From positions 1 to 13,657 of the forward strand of contig JAIRQG010000007.1 of assembly GCA_031256615.1 (NCBI GenBank): 13,657 nucleotides of DNA, in the 5' to 3' direction. Source of the DNA: Candidatus Methanoplasma sp. (GTDB lineage Archaea > Thermoplasmatota > Thermoplasmata > Methanomassiliicoccales > Methanomethylophilaceae). Positions within the stretch are counted from its first letter, which is position 1, and every line of letters begins with the position of its first letter. A program made the position numbers and the translations under genes. The notes below the pieces were generated by a model, which worked only from the letters and a program-made list of their open reading frames with translations, was not told the origin of the DNA and searched no databases. Positions 1-6,345 of the stretch are shown piece after piece.

Positions 1-831
1 ACTCTTTAGATATGCCGAACAGACGCTGGTCTCCTCGCCGGTCTTGTCGGATATCTCTGAGACCCTTGTGCTGCCGCCCGCGATCGCCGCGATGATCGCA
101 TTATACACTGCAGGTTCGCGGACCTCCTGCTTTAGCAAGTTGTTAGGCTCCTCAAACAAATAGGAGGAGGTCTTCAAGAAAACATTCTTGATGTTCTCTT
201 CCACCGAAAGCGCATCGTTCATCTGCAACAGGTACTGGGGCGTGCCGCCGACGATACCGTATATGACAGCCATGTCGGTGTCCGTGAATTTCGTAAAACA
301 CCGTCTGCTCTCAAAAAAGTCAAAAGGCAGGATCTTGAACTGAGCGGTGCGCCTTCCGTACAGCGGGCTTTTGTATCCAAGTACCTGCTCCTCCATGAAA
401 GACATGGATGATCCGCAAAGTATCAAGAACAATTTCGATGAGTCTTTGTGCTTATCGATCAGCAGCTGCAGGATGGATGCGAATCCTTTATGGGATTTTG
501 CCAAGCAAGGATATTCGTCAATGACCAGCACCAAACGTTTTTTCTTTGACTGATCAAACACGAATTCCAACGCTTCCTGAAAGTTTCTGAAGACAGGGGT
601 TGGTCCTGGTCCGTTGACAAATTCAAACACTGCCCTGCTGAAATTCTCAAGGTTTTGTTTGCCGTTGGTTTCCAAGCCGGTAAAGAATATTACTTCTTTT
701 TCTTCGATGAATTTGTTTATCAATGCTGTTTTGCCGATGCGGCGTCTTCCGTATATCACAGGAAACTGAAAACTGTCGGAACGCCACATACGATCCAACT
801 CAGTGAGCTCCCTCTCGCGGCCAATGAACAT
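1..831 (-). CDS. Archaeal ATPase (ATPase_2 / DUF234 type), C-terminus beyond window
   Basis: Reading the minus strand from an ATG at 831 gives 277 codons without a stop to the window edge, so only the N-terminal part is present. It starts MFIGRERELTELDRMW, the usual opening of the archaeal ATPase family with an ATPase_2 domain followed by a DUF234-type region. Walker A is GRRRIGKT at residues 28-35, with the extra arginine typical of this family, and Walker B is LVLVIDEYP with D105/E106. A sensor-like segment LILCGSSMSFM follows, then FDFFE and GIVGGTPQYL, both typical of this family. The last visible stretch, ending STRVSEISDKTG and then CSAYLKS, looks like the start of the winged-helix part. 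The ribosome binding site GGTGA lies 5 nt before the ATG and decides the start. The cellular role of these NTPases is poorly defined; many lie near mobile or defence genes. Confidence 0.88.
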   Translation of the reverse strand, partial: MFIGRERELTELDRMWRSDSFQFPVIYGRRRIGKTALINKFIEEKEVIFFTGLETNGKQNLENFSRAVFEFVNGPGPTPVFRNFQEALEFVFDQSKKKRLVLVIDEYPCLAKSHKGFASILQLLIDKHKDSSKLFLILCGSSMSFMEEQVLGYKSPLYGRRTAQFKILPFDFFESRRCFTKFTDTDMAVIYGIVGGTPQYLLQMNDALSVEENIKNVFLKTSSYLFEEPNNLLKQEVREPAVYNAIIAAIAGGSTRVSEISDKTGEETSVCSAYLKS

Positions 832-858
832 TCATCTCACCTTTATTGTGCAACATTA

Positions 859-891
859 ACTAAGATACGATTTACTAATGTATAACTTAGT
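859..891. repeat. Imperfect inverted repeat upstream of the ATPase gene
   Basis: ACTAAGATAC at 859-868 pairs with GTAT-AA-CTTAGT at 880-891, leaving a 2-nt bulge. It lies in the AT-rich 128-nt gap between the 3' end of the TIM-barrel gene and the start of the ATPase gene, roughly 30-60 nt upstream of the latter. It could be an operator overlapping the ATPase promoter or a chance palindrome in AT-rich DNA. The gap also holds a short CTTT-TCGG-AAAG stem followed by an A/T-rich run (around 912-922) that could end the transcript coming from the right. Confidence 0.3.
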
Positions 892-959
892 ATTTTAACA
901 TTAATATTTTTCTTTCCGAAAAGACAACACAGCAACGATCATTGCACCAGACCGCAATT

Positions 960-1730
960 TTACGAATTGGTTCTGCGCATCAACACTTCCAAACGCCCCT
1001 TCGATATAATGGCGGACTCCATGTTCCTGGACTCTATCACATAATTGCCCTTATACCATTTCAGTTTTGAAAGTACCCTCATGAAGTCTATACTCCCCTC
1101 GCCGATGGTCATATGGTCATCGTTCTTGCCGATGTTGTCATGAATATGAATGTTCACGATCCTTCCCCCAAATGCGTCGATACACTCGTTTATCAGCCCC
1201 ATCGTGTTCGCATGGCCGATATCGAAACAGATCATGAGGTCTGTTCCGTCTATGAGGTCCAGCAGACCGTCCGGGGTCTGCCCCATCATTATTCCGAAGG
1301 ACGGCATGTTCTCCACCGCTGCGGTCACTCCGTATTCTCTGGCACCTTTCTCTATCTCTTTCAGAGAACGTTTTGAAAGTTCTACAGACCTTTCCTTCAC
1401 ATCATACAACACCATGGAATATATTCCCGGATGGATCGTTACCGTCCTTACATCCATGCGGTTGGCGTGCTCCATGGTCTTAAGCATCTCCCCGATCGCC
1501 GCTTCCCTCATCTTATCGTTCACGGATGCAATATTTATGTCGCATATGGGGGCGTGTATGGAATAACTCATGTCATAGGATCCTTTTATCTCATTGAACT
1601 TAGAAGAGAATTTGGTCACGGCATTCTCTGCCTCTGAAAATATCTCCCACAACTCAAAGTCCTTTGATACCATGTCCATGATGTTTTCCGGGTCGAATAT
1701 CCCAAACTGCGTGCATGACATCCCGATCAT
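960..1730 (-). CDS. Sugar phosphate isomerase/epimerase-like TIM-barrel protein (AP endonuclease 2 fold)
   Basis: This 256-aa protein of the xylose isomerase-like TIM-barrel superfamily probably acts in the cytoplasm on a small sugar or polyol phosphate or similar substrate. Conserved strand ends with metal- and substrate-binding residues appear in order: IGMSC near the start, SIHAP, TIHPG, AVENMPSFG (the Glu), CFDIGHA (Asp and His), NIHIHDN, then DHMTIGEGSIDF and VIESR. The order and length (about 250-280 aa) match the family, and the His/Glu/Asp set expected for divalent metal is present. The exact reaction cannot be read from sequence. The gene follows the UPF0201 gene directly: the upstream stop TGA (1732-1730) overlaps the start region, GTG at 1733 and ATG at 1730 are both possible, and GAGGTGAGGTGAT supplies the ribosome binding site. 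ATG 1730 is chosen because strand 1 begins right after it. Confidence 0.85.
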   Translation of the reverse strand: MIGMSCTQFGIFDPENIMDMVSKDFELWEIFSEAENAVTKFSSKFNEIKGSYDMSYSIHAPICDINIASVNDKMREAAIGEMLKTMEHANRMDVRTVTIHPGIYSMVLYDVKERSVELSKRSLKEIEKGAREYGVTAAVENMPSFGIMMGQTPDGLLDLIDGTDLMICFDIGHANTMGLINECIDAFGGRIVNIHIHDNIGKNDDHMTIGEGSIDFMRVLSKLKWYKGNYVIESRNMESAIISKGRLEVLMRRTNS

Positions 1731-2113
1731 CACCTCACCTCTTCGCCGTCCACGGTTCTCGGCGCCATCTTATCGATGAAGGCTTCCGGGTCGTCGCATT
1801 CCATGGTTATCATGATGGTCCCCAGAATGGTCTTCGGTTCGGTGAAGGAGATCTTTCCCACGGTGGCTACCTGTTTGTTCAGATGCAATACGATCTTGTT
1901 CCCTCTGATCCCCTTGAACATCATCGATCTTGTGCTGTCAAGTATCTTTTGTTTGCGGATGAGTTCACGGAATCGGCCTGTGCCGGCCTCCCCCTTGAAC
2001 CCCTTTTCCGTTCTCTCCAGCGAAGCATCCGGGAAAATGTTAAGGATCGCATCCTTTACTTTTTCCTGATCCTCGCTGGGGTATACACTGCATGAAATCA
2101 AGACCGAGACCAT
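1730..2113 (-). CDS. UPF0201 family protein (COG1931, archaeal)
   Basis: This 127-aa protein matches the archaeal UPF0201 (DUF54-like, COG1931) family over its whole length. It has the N-terminal strand followed by YPSEDQEKVKDAILNIFPD (the family's P-[ST]-E-D and N-I-F-P elements), RKQKILDSTRSMM, the highly conserved LNKQVATVGKISF, and the C-terminal DDPEAFIDKMAPRT. Members are small, archaea-specific proteins, described as possibly RNA-binding with an RL5-like fold; a specific function is not established. The ATG at 2113 has no good ribosome binding site but has a TATA-like element about 24 nt upstream, which fits leaderless expression. It overlaps the downstream TIM-barrel gene by its stop codon, so the two are likely co-translated. 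Confidence 0.92.
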   Translation of the reverse strand: MVSVLISCSVYPSEDQEKVKDAILNIFPDASLERTEKGFKGEAGTGRFRELIRKQKILDSTRSMMFKGIRGNKIVLHLNKQVATVGKISFTEPKTILGTIMITMECDDPEAFIDKMAPRTVDGEEVR

Positions 2114-2131
2114 GGAACGGGCAGACGTTGT

Positions 2132-2142
2132 GCATATTTAAC
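2132..2142 (-). promoter_or_regulatory. TATA box for the UPF0201 / TIM-barrel unit
   Basis: On the minus strand, GTTAAATATGC lies with its centre about 24 nt before the ATG at 2113, the archaeal TATA spacing for a transcript starting at or next to the start codon. The lack of a Shine-Dalgarno sequence before that ATG agrees with a leaderless mRNA. Confidence 0.5.
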
Positions 2143-2258
2143 TTCCTTTGTATTCTGACCTCGACAGCAGATTCTGAATCACGACGAATTTGACACTTGA
2201 GCTTACGCTGACCCACGCGTGTTCTCTGTTGCGTTTTCTGCGCCTTTTGCGACTTATC

Positions 2259-2279
2259 CAGGGGGCTTTCAGCCCCCTG
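2259..2279. repeat. Perfect 9-bp hairpin, 3-nt loop
   Basis: CAGGGGGCT at 2259-2267, loop TTC, and AGCCCCCTG at 2271-2279 form a perfect GC-rich stem. It lies in the 349-nt gene-free stretch 2114-2462. No T-run follows directly on either strand, so a simple intrinsic terminator is not clear; it could be part of a transposon end or a structured RNA. Confidence 0.6.
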
Positions 2280-2372
2280 ACAGACCGGAAACGACCACCA
2301 TATCCCTTAGGATATGGGAATTCAGAAGTTAAAAGTTGGAGTAGATGCGTCTTACCGCCTGCTTCCTGTCAT
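2260..2372 (-). mobile_element. Possible degraded right end of an IS200/IS605 (TnpB-type) element
   Basis: Read on the minus strand, the order is a short segment translating to QEAGG, then AACTTTTAACTTCTGAATTC, then the 2298-2317 hairpin. This resembles the 3' end of TnpB/OrfB genes in IS200/IS605 elements, where the end of the coding region runs into a terminal hairpin. There is no recognisable RuvC-like domain or zinc finger, so at most this is a remnant. Elsewhere in the gene-free stretch 2114-2462 I see only the UPF0201 promoter, the two hairpins and an AT-rich part (2405-2462) that may hold the terminator of the minus-strand unit to the right. Confidence 0.2.
2298..2317. repeat. Perfect 8-bp hairpin (CCATATCC / GGATATGG)
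   Basis: CCATATCC at 2298-2305, a 4-nt loop CTTA, and GGATATGG at 2310-2317 form a perfect stem, followed on the plus strand by GAATTCAGAAG. A hairpin of this kind next to a TTCA-type sequence resembles the right end of IS200/IS605-family elements. Nothing that can be identified as a transposase remains nearby. Confidence 0.55.
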
Positions 2373-2462
2373 AAATGTACGTAATTATCAAGCAAATGGG
2401 GAAAAGCACATACCATAAAAATCATTTTTTTGATCATTTGATTACCATCTGCATAAAAGACA

Positions 2463-2582
2463 TCATTGCAAACCCCCTTTGGCATGCTCTTTGATTATTG
2501 CTTTTAGATCAATTCCCCTAAGCTTACAAGGACTAATGTCGATGAAAATTGCCCATTCTCCATCTTTTTTCTTTTTTCTAAC
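2463..2582 (-). pseudogene. Out-of-frame 3' part of the small membrane protein gene
   Basis: From 2582 to the stop at 2463 the minus strand encodes 39 residues (VRKKKKDGEWAIFIDIS at the start, KEHAKGGLQ at the end) with a strand/helix pattern that looks like genuine protein. It lies in a different frame from the 108-aa ORF that ends at 2578. The two frames join smoothly if one A is removed from the A6 run at 2583-2588, giving a 146-aa product. The open frame itself extends back to an ATG at 2678, but that upstream part is an overlapping frame of the other ORF and is probably not coding. It may be a true frameshift mutation, a homopolymer sequencing error, or slippage. Confidence 0.5.
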
Positions 2583-2904
2583 TTTTTTGCGTATCGTTTC
2601 TGGCCCAAATAGTTCTTCCATTTTTGGCATATGGACCAAGCATAATGTTGCCTTTGATTGTGAGTCCACGATCATCAATGATCATTATTTCCATGTTTTT
2701 TGGACGGGTCATGTGATAGGCCCCAACCAACAACATTATCGCCATCGGAATTAGAAAAAACAGGCTTACGGCAAAGTATGTATCCAACCCTACAAACAGA
2801 AGAATGAAAGCAGCTAGCGCAAGTACGAACACAGCGAGAGCAATGGCTATGTATATCTGTAGGATTTGGCGTTCAACAACTATTCTTTCCATTTTTTTGG
2901 ACAT
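2578..2904 (-). CDS. Small two-TM membrane protein, candidate immunity protein, probably frameshifted
   Basis: The 108-aa product has a short charged N-terminus (MSKKMERIVVERQ), two hydrophobic helices at about residues 15-39 and 43-65, and a C-terminal cytoplasmic-type segment starting MEIMIIDDRGLTIKG. Two TM helices followed by a small beta-rich tail resembles membrane PH-like (bPH) proteins, though the similarity is of pattern only. The reading frame stops at 2578 shortly after TIWARNDTQKS, and a plausible continuation lies in another frame (2463-2582). The gene is last in the minus-strand unit behind the precursor-like gene and the 213-aa membrane protein, with a 33-nt gap. Small membrane proteins encoded next to a bacteriocin are often immunity proteins, so that is the inferred role. 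No family was recognised. The ribosome binding site is weak. Confidence 0.65.
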   Translation of the reverse strand: MSKKMERIVVERQILQIYIAIALAVFVLALAAFILLFVGLDTYFAVSLFFLIPMAIMLLVGAYHMTRPKNMEIMIIDDRGLTIKGNIMLGPYAKNGRTIWARNDTQKS

Positions 2905-2937
2905 ATCAGCAGCGAACCTACTGTCTTTCTCTCTATG

Positions 2938-3579
2938 TTACAGGTAGCCCATTGACCACAATATGAAGAACATCATCACGATTCCCGCAATTCCAAGTGG
3001 CATTGAGCTATATGTCAAACCAATAATGGTTTTTCTGGTCTTTTTGTAAGATTGGATCTGGCTCTCTTCATCAAATTTCTCGTCGTTTGATAAAAAAGTT
3101 GCATGGAAGGTTGGAGGTATGGCGTTATCGGACCATATCATCAGTGAGCCTCCATTTTGTACAATCATTTCCTCGAGCACCTTCATATCTTTATTGCGAT
3201 AGGCAGATATCTGATTCAATCCCTCAGGGAACAGGGCACTTGTAGATCTGCCTCTATAGACCTTACCTATTTTTTCTCCATTAAGGTCAATATAGATTGG
3301 GCCATTCCCACATAGGTATTTTGTACAAATAACTTCAATGTTATCCTTCCCATTGGGAGGGGTGGGTAGTTTTGGGTTGAGCGGGAGGTATTTTTCCAGC
3401 CAATCTTCCAAGCAATTGTAAATGTTTTGAAGGAACAGGATGAGACACAGTATAAGAACCAAATAAAATAGTGGTGCCCAGTTGCTATAGATTATCCCGA
3501 CCATGACAGCGGCAACGAATGCTATGCACACTGCAAAAAGGATGATGTTTCCCTTTGATATACATTTGAGGTCAAACAC
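2938..3579 (-). CDS. Membrane protein with three TM segments and an extramembrane beta-rich domain, unknown function
   Basis: This 213-aa protein was not assigned to a family. Two hydrophobic helices lie at about residues 11-31 and 35-55 and a third at 185-208 near the C-terminus. Between them is a soluble domain of about 125 residues that includes IEVICTKYLCGNGPIYIDLNG and GKVYRGRSTSALFPEGLNQI. That layout (NGxxIGxVxxG, then a turn with a PxGxN-like element) is reminiscent of PEGA/DUF2846-type beta-sandwich domains. The start is a GTG at 3579 with GGTGA 4 nt upstream. It follows the precursor-like gene by 22 nt and so belongs to the same transcript, suggesting a role as immunity protein or membrane partner of the secreted product. 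The local DNA looks more AT-rich than the ATP synthase region. Confidence 0.75.
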   Translation of the reverse strand: MFDLKCISKGNIILFAVCIAFVAAVMVGIIYSNWAPLFYLVLILCLILFLQNIYNCLEDWLEKYLPLNPKLPTPPNGKDNIEVICTKYLCGNGPIYIDLNGEKIGKVYRGRSTSALFPEGLNQISAYRNKDMKVLEEMIVQNGGSLMIWSDNAIPPTFHATFLSNDEKFDEESQIQSYKKTRKTIIGLTYSSMPLGIAGIVMMFFILWSMGYL

Positions 3580-3601
3580 AATCTCACCATGTCAAGGGCG
3601 T

Positions 3602-4003
3602 TTAGTAGGCAAGACCTGCGCTGATGACGCCGGATGGAATGTCTATTACCACCAGTTGAGCATTGCTTACAATTTTTACTGTACTGGCGCTGGCGCTACC
3701 TGCCGCTTTTGCGAGGGTTGTTACCGCTACATTAGTTGCCCCTTTTGCAACAGCACCCACTGCTGCCGTTACCCCAAAACTGCAAACAACACTTGCGGCA
3801 GAGCAAGCGTAGGATGCATATTGAAGTGCATCATTGCTAGTTACTTTTGCTGCGGCACTTAGGCCGATACTCGCTACTGTTAACACTGCAGATGCTAAGA
3901 AGTTTAGCAATCCTCCATCATATTCCATCTCTTCTTCTGATAGATTGGCGTAGTTTTTTGGCATTACAAGCTCATAATTCACATTTTGTGTTTTTGCTAA
4001 CAA
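3602..4003 (-). CDS. Candidate secreted peptide precursor with double-glycine leader (archaeocin-like)
   Basis: The 133-aa product starts at a TTG (4003) supported by a strong GAGGAGG site 7 nt upstream; the nearby ATG at 4019 is out of frame. Residues 1-31 are polar and acidic and end LSEEEMEYDGG, matching the general LSxxE(L/M)..xGG form of double-glycine leaders cut by C39 peptidases. The hydrophobic positions are one residue off the classical register (Met at -6, Tyr at -4). The predicted 102-aa core begins LLNFLASAV and is very rich in Ala, Ser, Val and Gly, with several hydrophobic helical stretches, two Cys (C67 and C74) and few charges, consistent with a membrane-active peptide. It is divergent from a C39 ABC exporter 92 bp away and leads a unit with two small membrane proteins. 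This context suggests a bacteriocin-type toxin. No modification enzyme is present. The function is inferred, with no family recognised. Confidence 0.72.
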   Translation of the reverse strand: MLAKTQNVNYELVMPKNYANLSEEEMEYDGGLLNFLASAVLTVASIGLSAAAKVTSNDALQYASYACSAASVVCSFGVTAAVGAVAKGATNVAVTTLAKAAGSASASTVKIVSNAQLVVIDIPSGVISAGLAY

Positions 4004-4010
4004 AAATTTG

Positions 4011-4017
4011 CCTCCTC
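4011..4017 (-). promoter_or_regulatory. Shine-Dalgarno GAGGAGG fixing a TTG start
   Basis: GAGGAGG on the minus strand is nearly fully complementary to the archaeal 16S 3' end and lies 7 nt before the TTG at 4003. It is the main reason for choosing this non-ATG start for the precursor gene. An ATG overlapping the site (4019) opens only a 15-codon out-of-frame peptide. Confidence 0.7.
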
Positions 4018-4050
4018 ATTTTCACAGCCCGTATCCCCTGTTTGTAAATA

Positions 4051-4059
4051 GTATATATT
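4051..4059 (-). promoter_or_regulatory. TATA box for the precursor/immunity unit
   Basis: The minus strand reads AATATATAC here, the best TATA box in the gap. A start about 26 nt downstream, near 4029, would leave a leader of roughly 25 nt that contains the GAGGAGG site. Confidence 0.55.
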
Positions 4060-4064
4060 GGAAT

Positions 4065-4073
4065 CTATTTATG
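4065..4073 (+). promoter_or_regulatory. TATA box for the exporter operon
   Basis: CTATTTATG is centred about 27 nt before the GTG at 4096, which has no ribosome binding site, so a leaderless transcript is likely. It lies only a few bases from the minus-strand TATA box and the two share the TTGGAAT sequence between them as potential BRE. Confidence 0.5.
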
Positions 4074-4095
4074 CTTTCGTTAGATACGCTGACGC

Positions 4096-6345
4096 GTGAA
4101 ATATCCTCACGTTCAACAGCACGATTCTTCCGATTGCGCGGCGGCATGTGTCGCAAGCATATGCTCTTTTTATGGGAGAGAGATAACCATCGTGAAGCTG
4201 AGAGAGCTTCTTGGAACGGATATGGCTGGAACGACCGTCAGAGGGATAAGCGAGGCCGCGGACAAGCTTGGTTTTGAGGCAAGGGCCGTACGGGTCGATC
4301 CAGTATCGTTCAAAGAGGGAGGATTCACTCTTCCTGCTATCGCAAGGACTGTAAGAACGGACGGCACTGCACATTTTGTTGTTGTATACTCGGTCTCCAA
4401 AGGAGGAAAAGTAAGATGCATGGATCCGGCAGATGACCGGATCACAAAAAAGACGCTGAACGAATTCATGAAAAACTTTGACGGGGCCCTTGTGATGATG
4501 GTCCCCAATGAGAACTTCCTTCAAAGCAAGGAAGGTGCCAAGAGCGTTTTGTCAAGTTTCATGGGTCTGATGAAGCCGCATTGGAAGCTGTTCGCGACCG
4601 CCATCGCGATATCCATCGTTTTGACAATATTCGGCATCGTTATATCCATGTTCAACAAGGTCCTAATCGATGAGATCATACCTTACAGCCAGGATAAGCA
4701 GCTGGTATTAATGGCGATAGCGCTGTCGATCGTCATTGTTACGCAAGTCGTACTCGGAGCACTGAGGCAGCACCTTGTCCTTTATCTTTCCCAGAAGATA
4801 GATATCCCGCTGATGCTTGGGTATTTCAAGCACATATTTAGGCTGCCGATGAATTTCTTCGCTTCGAGGAAGACCGGGGACATAGTCACAAGGTTTCAGG
4901 ATGCAGGCGTTGTCAAAGAGGTACTGACAAGCGTTGCACTCACGGTATTCATCGATGTTGCCATGGTCGTGATAGTAGGAGCAATACTCTATTTCATGAA
5001 TGCCACTCTGTTCGCGATCATTCTTCTGCTGACAGCAATAAGCGCGATATTGATATTCACATTCAAAGGGCCTTACAAAAAGCTCAACAAAAAGATGATG
5101 GAGCAAGGGGCAAGGCTTAACTCCCAGGTGATCGAGAGCCTGAACGGCATTGAAACGGTCAAGACGAACTCATCCGAAGAGTATGTTATGGAGAAGATAG
5201 AAATAGAGTACATCAAAACGCTGAAGCTCGGTTTCAGAGGCGGAGTCCTCTCGAACATACAGGGAACGCTGTCTTCCTTTGCAGGAGGGTTCGGCAGCTT
5301 GGGAATGATGGTCATGGGAGGATTCCTTGTGATCAGCGGGGAGACGACCCTCGGTACGCTTGTTGCTTTCTCTTCGTTGGCAGGATTCTTCACAGATCCG
5401 ATCAACCGCCTGGTAAGCCTTCAGCTGACCATACAGGAGGCGAACATCTCTCTGAAACGTCTGTCCGAGATATACGAGGTCGATGAAGAAGAGGATGCGG
5501 AATCTGGCAAGGATGCGATGGCATTTGCTGATGGGCTGGGGGATATAGAGATGACAAACGTTTCTTTCAGATACGGCTCAAGACCTCTTGTCCTGAAGAA
5601 TATCAGCCTTCAGATACCAAAAGGCAAAAAGGTGGCCATTGTCGGCAGGTCGGGGTCCGGTAAGACCACTCTGTCCAAACTTCTTTTGAAGTTCTATGTC
5701 CCAGAAGAGGGAACGGTGAAATTCAACGACAGAGAACTGAATACGATAGACGCATTCTCGCTGAGGGGCAGGATCGGCTGCGTCCCGCAGACGGTGGAGA
5801 TGTTCAGCGGAACCATCAGAGAAAACATCCTGATCGGAAAGCCCAACGCCGCTCCTTCCGAGGTCGCGACCGCCAGCAGATATGCGGGCTGTGACGTGTT
5901 CATAAACAAACTTCGAAACAATTACAATACGATGCTTGATGAAAGCGGGGGAGGCCTTTCCGGAGGAGAGAAGCAGAGGATCGCCTTGGCGAGGGCCCTC
6001 GTCAAGAATCCCGAATTCATAATCATGGATGAAGCGACGTCAAGTCTGGATTTCATTACGGAACAGGACATATACGACACCATATTCAATAAGCTGAAAA
6101 ATGCAACGATGCTGATAATCGCACACAGGCTGAGCACTATCAGAAGGTGCGATCTCATCTATGTTATGGAAAAAGGAGAGATAGTCGAATCCGGGACCCA
6201 TACGTCGCTGCTGTCCGCCGGCGGAATGTATGCGGAGCTTTGGAAAAGCCAGACGGGAGAACCGATAAGGACCATCAAGAAAGATGACCTTAAAATAAAG
6301 CCCGAAAGAAAAGTGAATAACGGAGATGAGATGGAATATGGCTAA
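4096..6345 (+). CDS. Peptidase C39-containing ABC transporter (double-glycine peptide exporter)
   Basis: This 749-aa protein is a full peptidase-containing ABC transporter (PCAT), which removes double-glycine leaders on the cytoplasmic side and exports the core peptide. Domains in order are a C39 peptidase (about 1-140), an ABC type 1 membrane domain (about 160-450, with six expected helices) and an ATPase domain (485-720). The peptidase has the family signature QHDSSDCAAACVA, with oxyanion Gln8, catalytic Cys14, His93 (AHFVVVY) and Asp110 (MDPADD). The ATPase has Walker A GRSGSGKT (517-524), Q-loop Q565, signature LSGGEKQ (621-627), Walker B FIIMDE (641-646) and H-loop His677, so it looks fully functional. 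The GTG at 4096 puts the peptidase motif at its normal distance from the N-terminus. The acidic/basic tail (about 720-749) overlaps the next gene. It heads a three-gene operon with an HlyD-like partner. Confidence 0.95.
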   Translation: MKYPHVQQHDSSDCAAACVASICSFYGREITIVKLRELLGTDMAGTTVRGISEAADKLGFEARAVRVDPVSFKEGGFTLPAIARTVRTDGTAHFVVVYSVSKGGKVRCMDPADDRITKKTLNEFMKNFDGALVMMVPNENFLQSKEGAKSVLSSFMGLMKPHWKLFATAIAISIVLTIFGIVISMFNKVLIDEIIPYSQDKQLVLMAIALSIVIVTQVVLGALRQHLVLYLSQKIDIPLMLGYFKHIFRLPMNFFASRKTGDIVTRFQDAGVVKEVLTSVALTVFIDVAMVVIVGAILYFMNATLFAIILLLTAISAILIFTFKGPYKKLNKKMMEQGARLNSQVIESLNGIETVKTNSSEEYVMEKIEIEYIKTLKLGFRGGVLSNIQGTLSSFAGGFGSLGMMVMGGFLVISGETTLGTLVAFSSLAGFFTDPINRLVSLQLTIQEANISLKRLSEIYEVDEEEDAESGKDAMAFADGLGDIEMTNVSFRYGSRPLVLKNISLQIPKGKKVAIVGRSGSGKTTLSKLLLKFYVPEEGTVKFNDRELNTIDAFSLRGRIGCVPQTVEMFSGTIRENILIGKPNAAPSEVATASRYAGCDVFINKLRNNYNTMLDESGGGLSGGEKQRIALARALVKNPEFIIMDEATSSLDFITEQDIYDTIFNKLKNATMLIIAHRLSTIRRCDLIYVMEKGEIVESGTHTSLLSAGGMYAELWKSQTGEPIRTIKKDDLKIKPERKVNNGDEMEYG

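Noticed and set aside
1150..1566. Plus-strand frame of 138 codons in the TIM-barrel gene
   Set aside because: Shadow of a gene with clear conserved motifs on the other strand.
2190..2384. Plus-strand 64-codon frame across the two hairpins
   Set aside because: It has no ribosome binding site and passes through perfect inverted repeats; composition does not look like a protein.
2320..2420. Plus-strand frame ATGGGAATT... of 34 codons ending near 2419
   Set aside because: Too short, no ribosome binding site, no leader motif and no known family.
3972..4019. Fifteen-codon frame starting at the ATG inside the precursor's Shine-Dalgarno
   Set aside because: It is out of frame with the precursor, has no ribosome binding site of its own and lies about 10 nt inside the predicted leader.
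4069..4524. Minus-strand frame of 151 codons at the start of the exporter gene
   Set aside because: Antisense to the C39 domain whose catalytic residues are intact in the plus frame.
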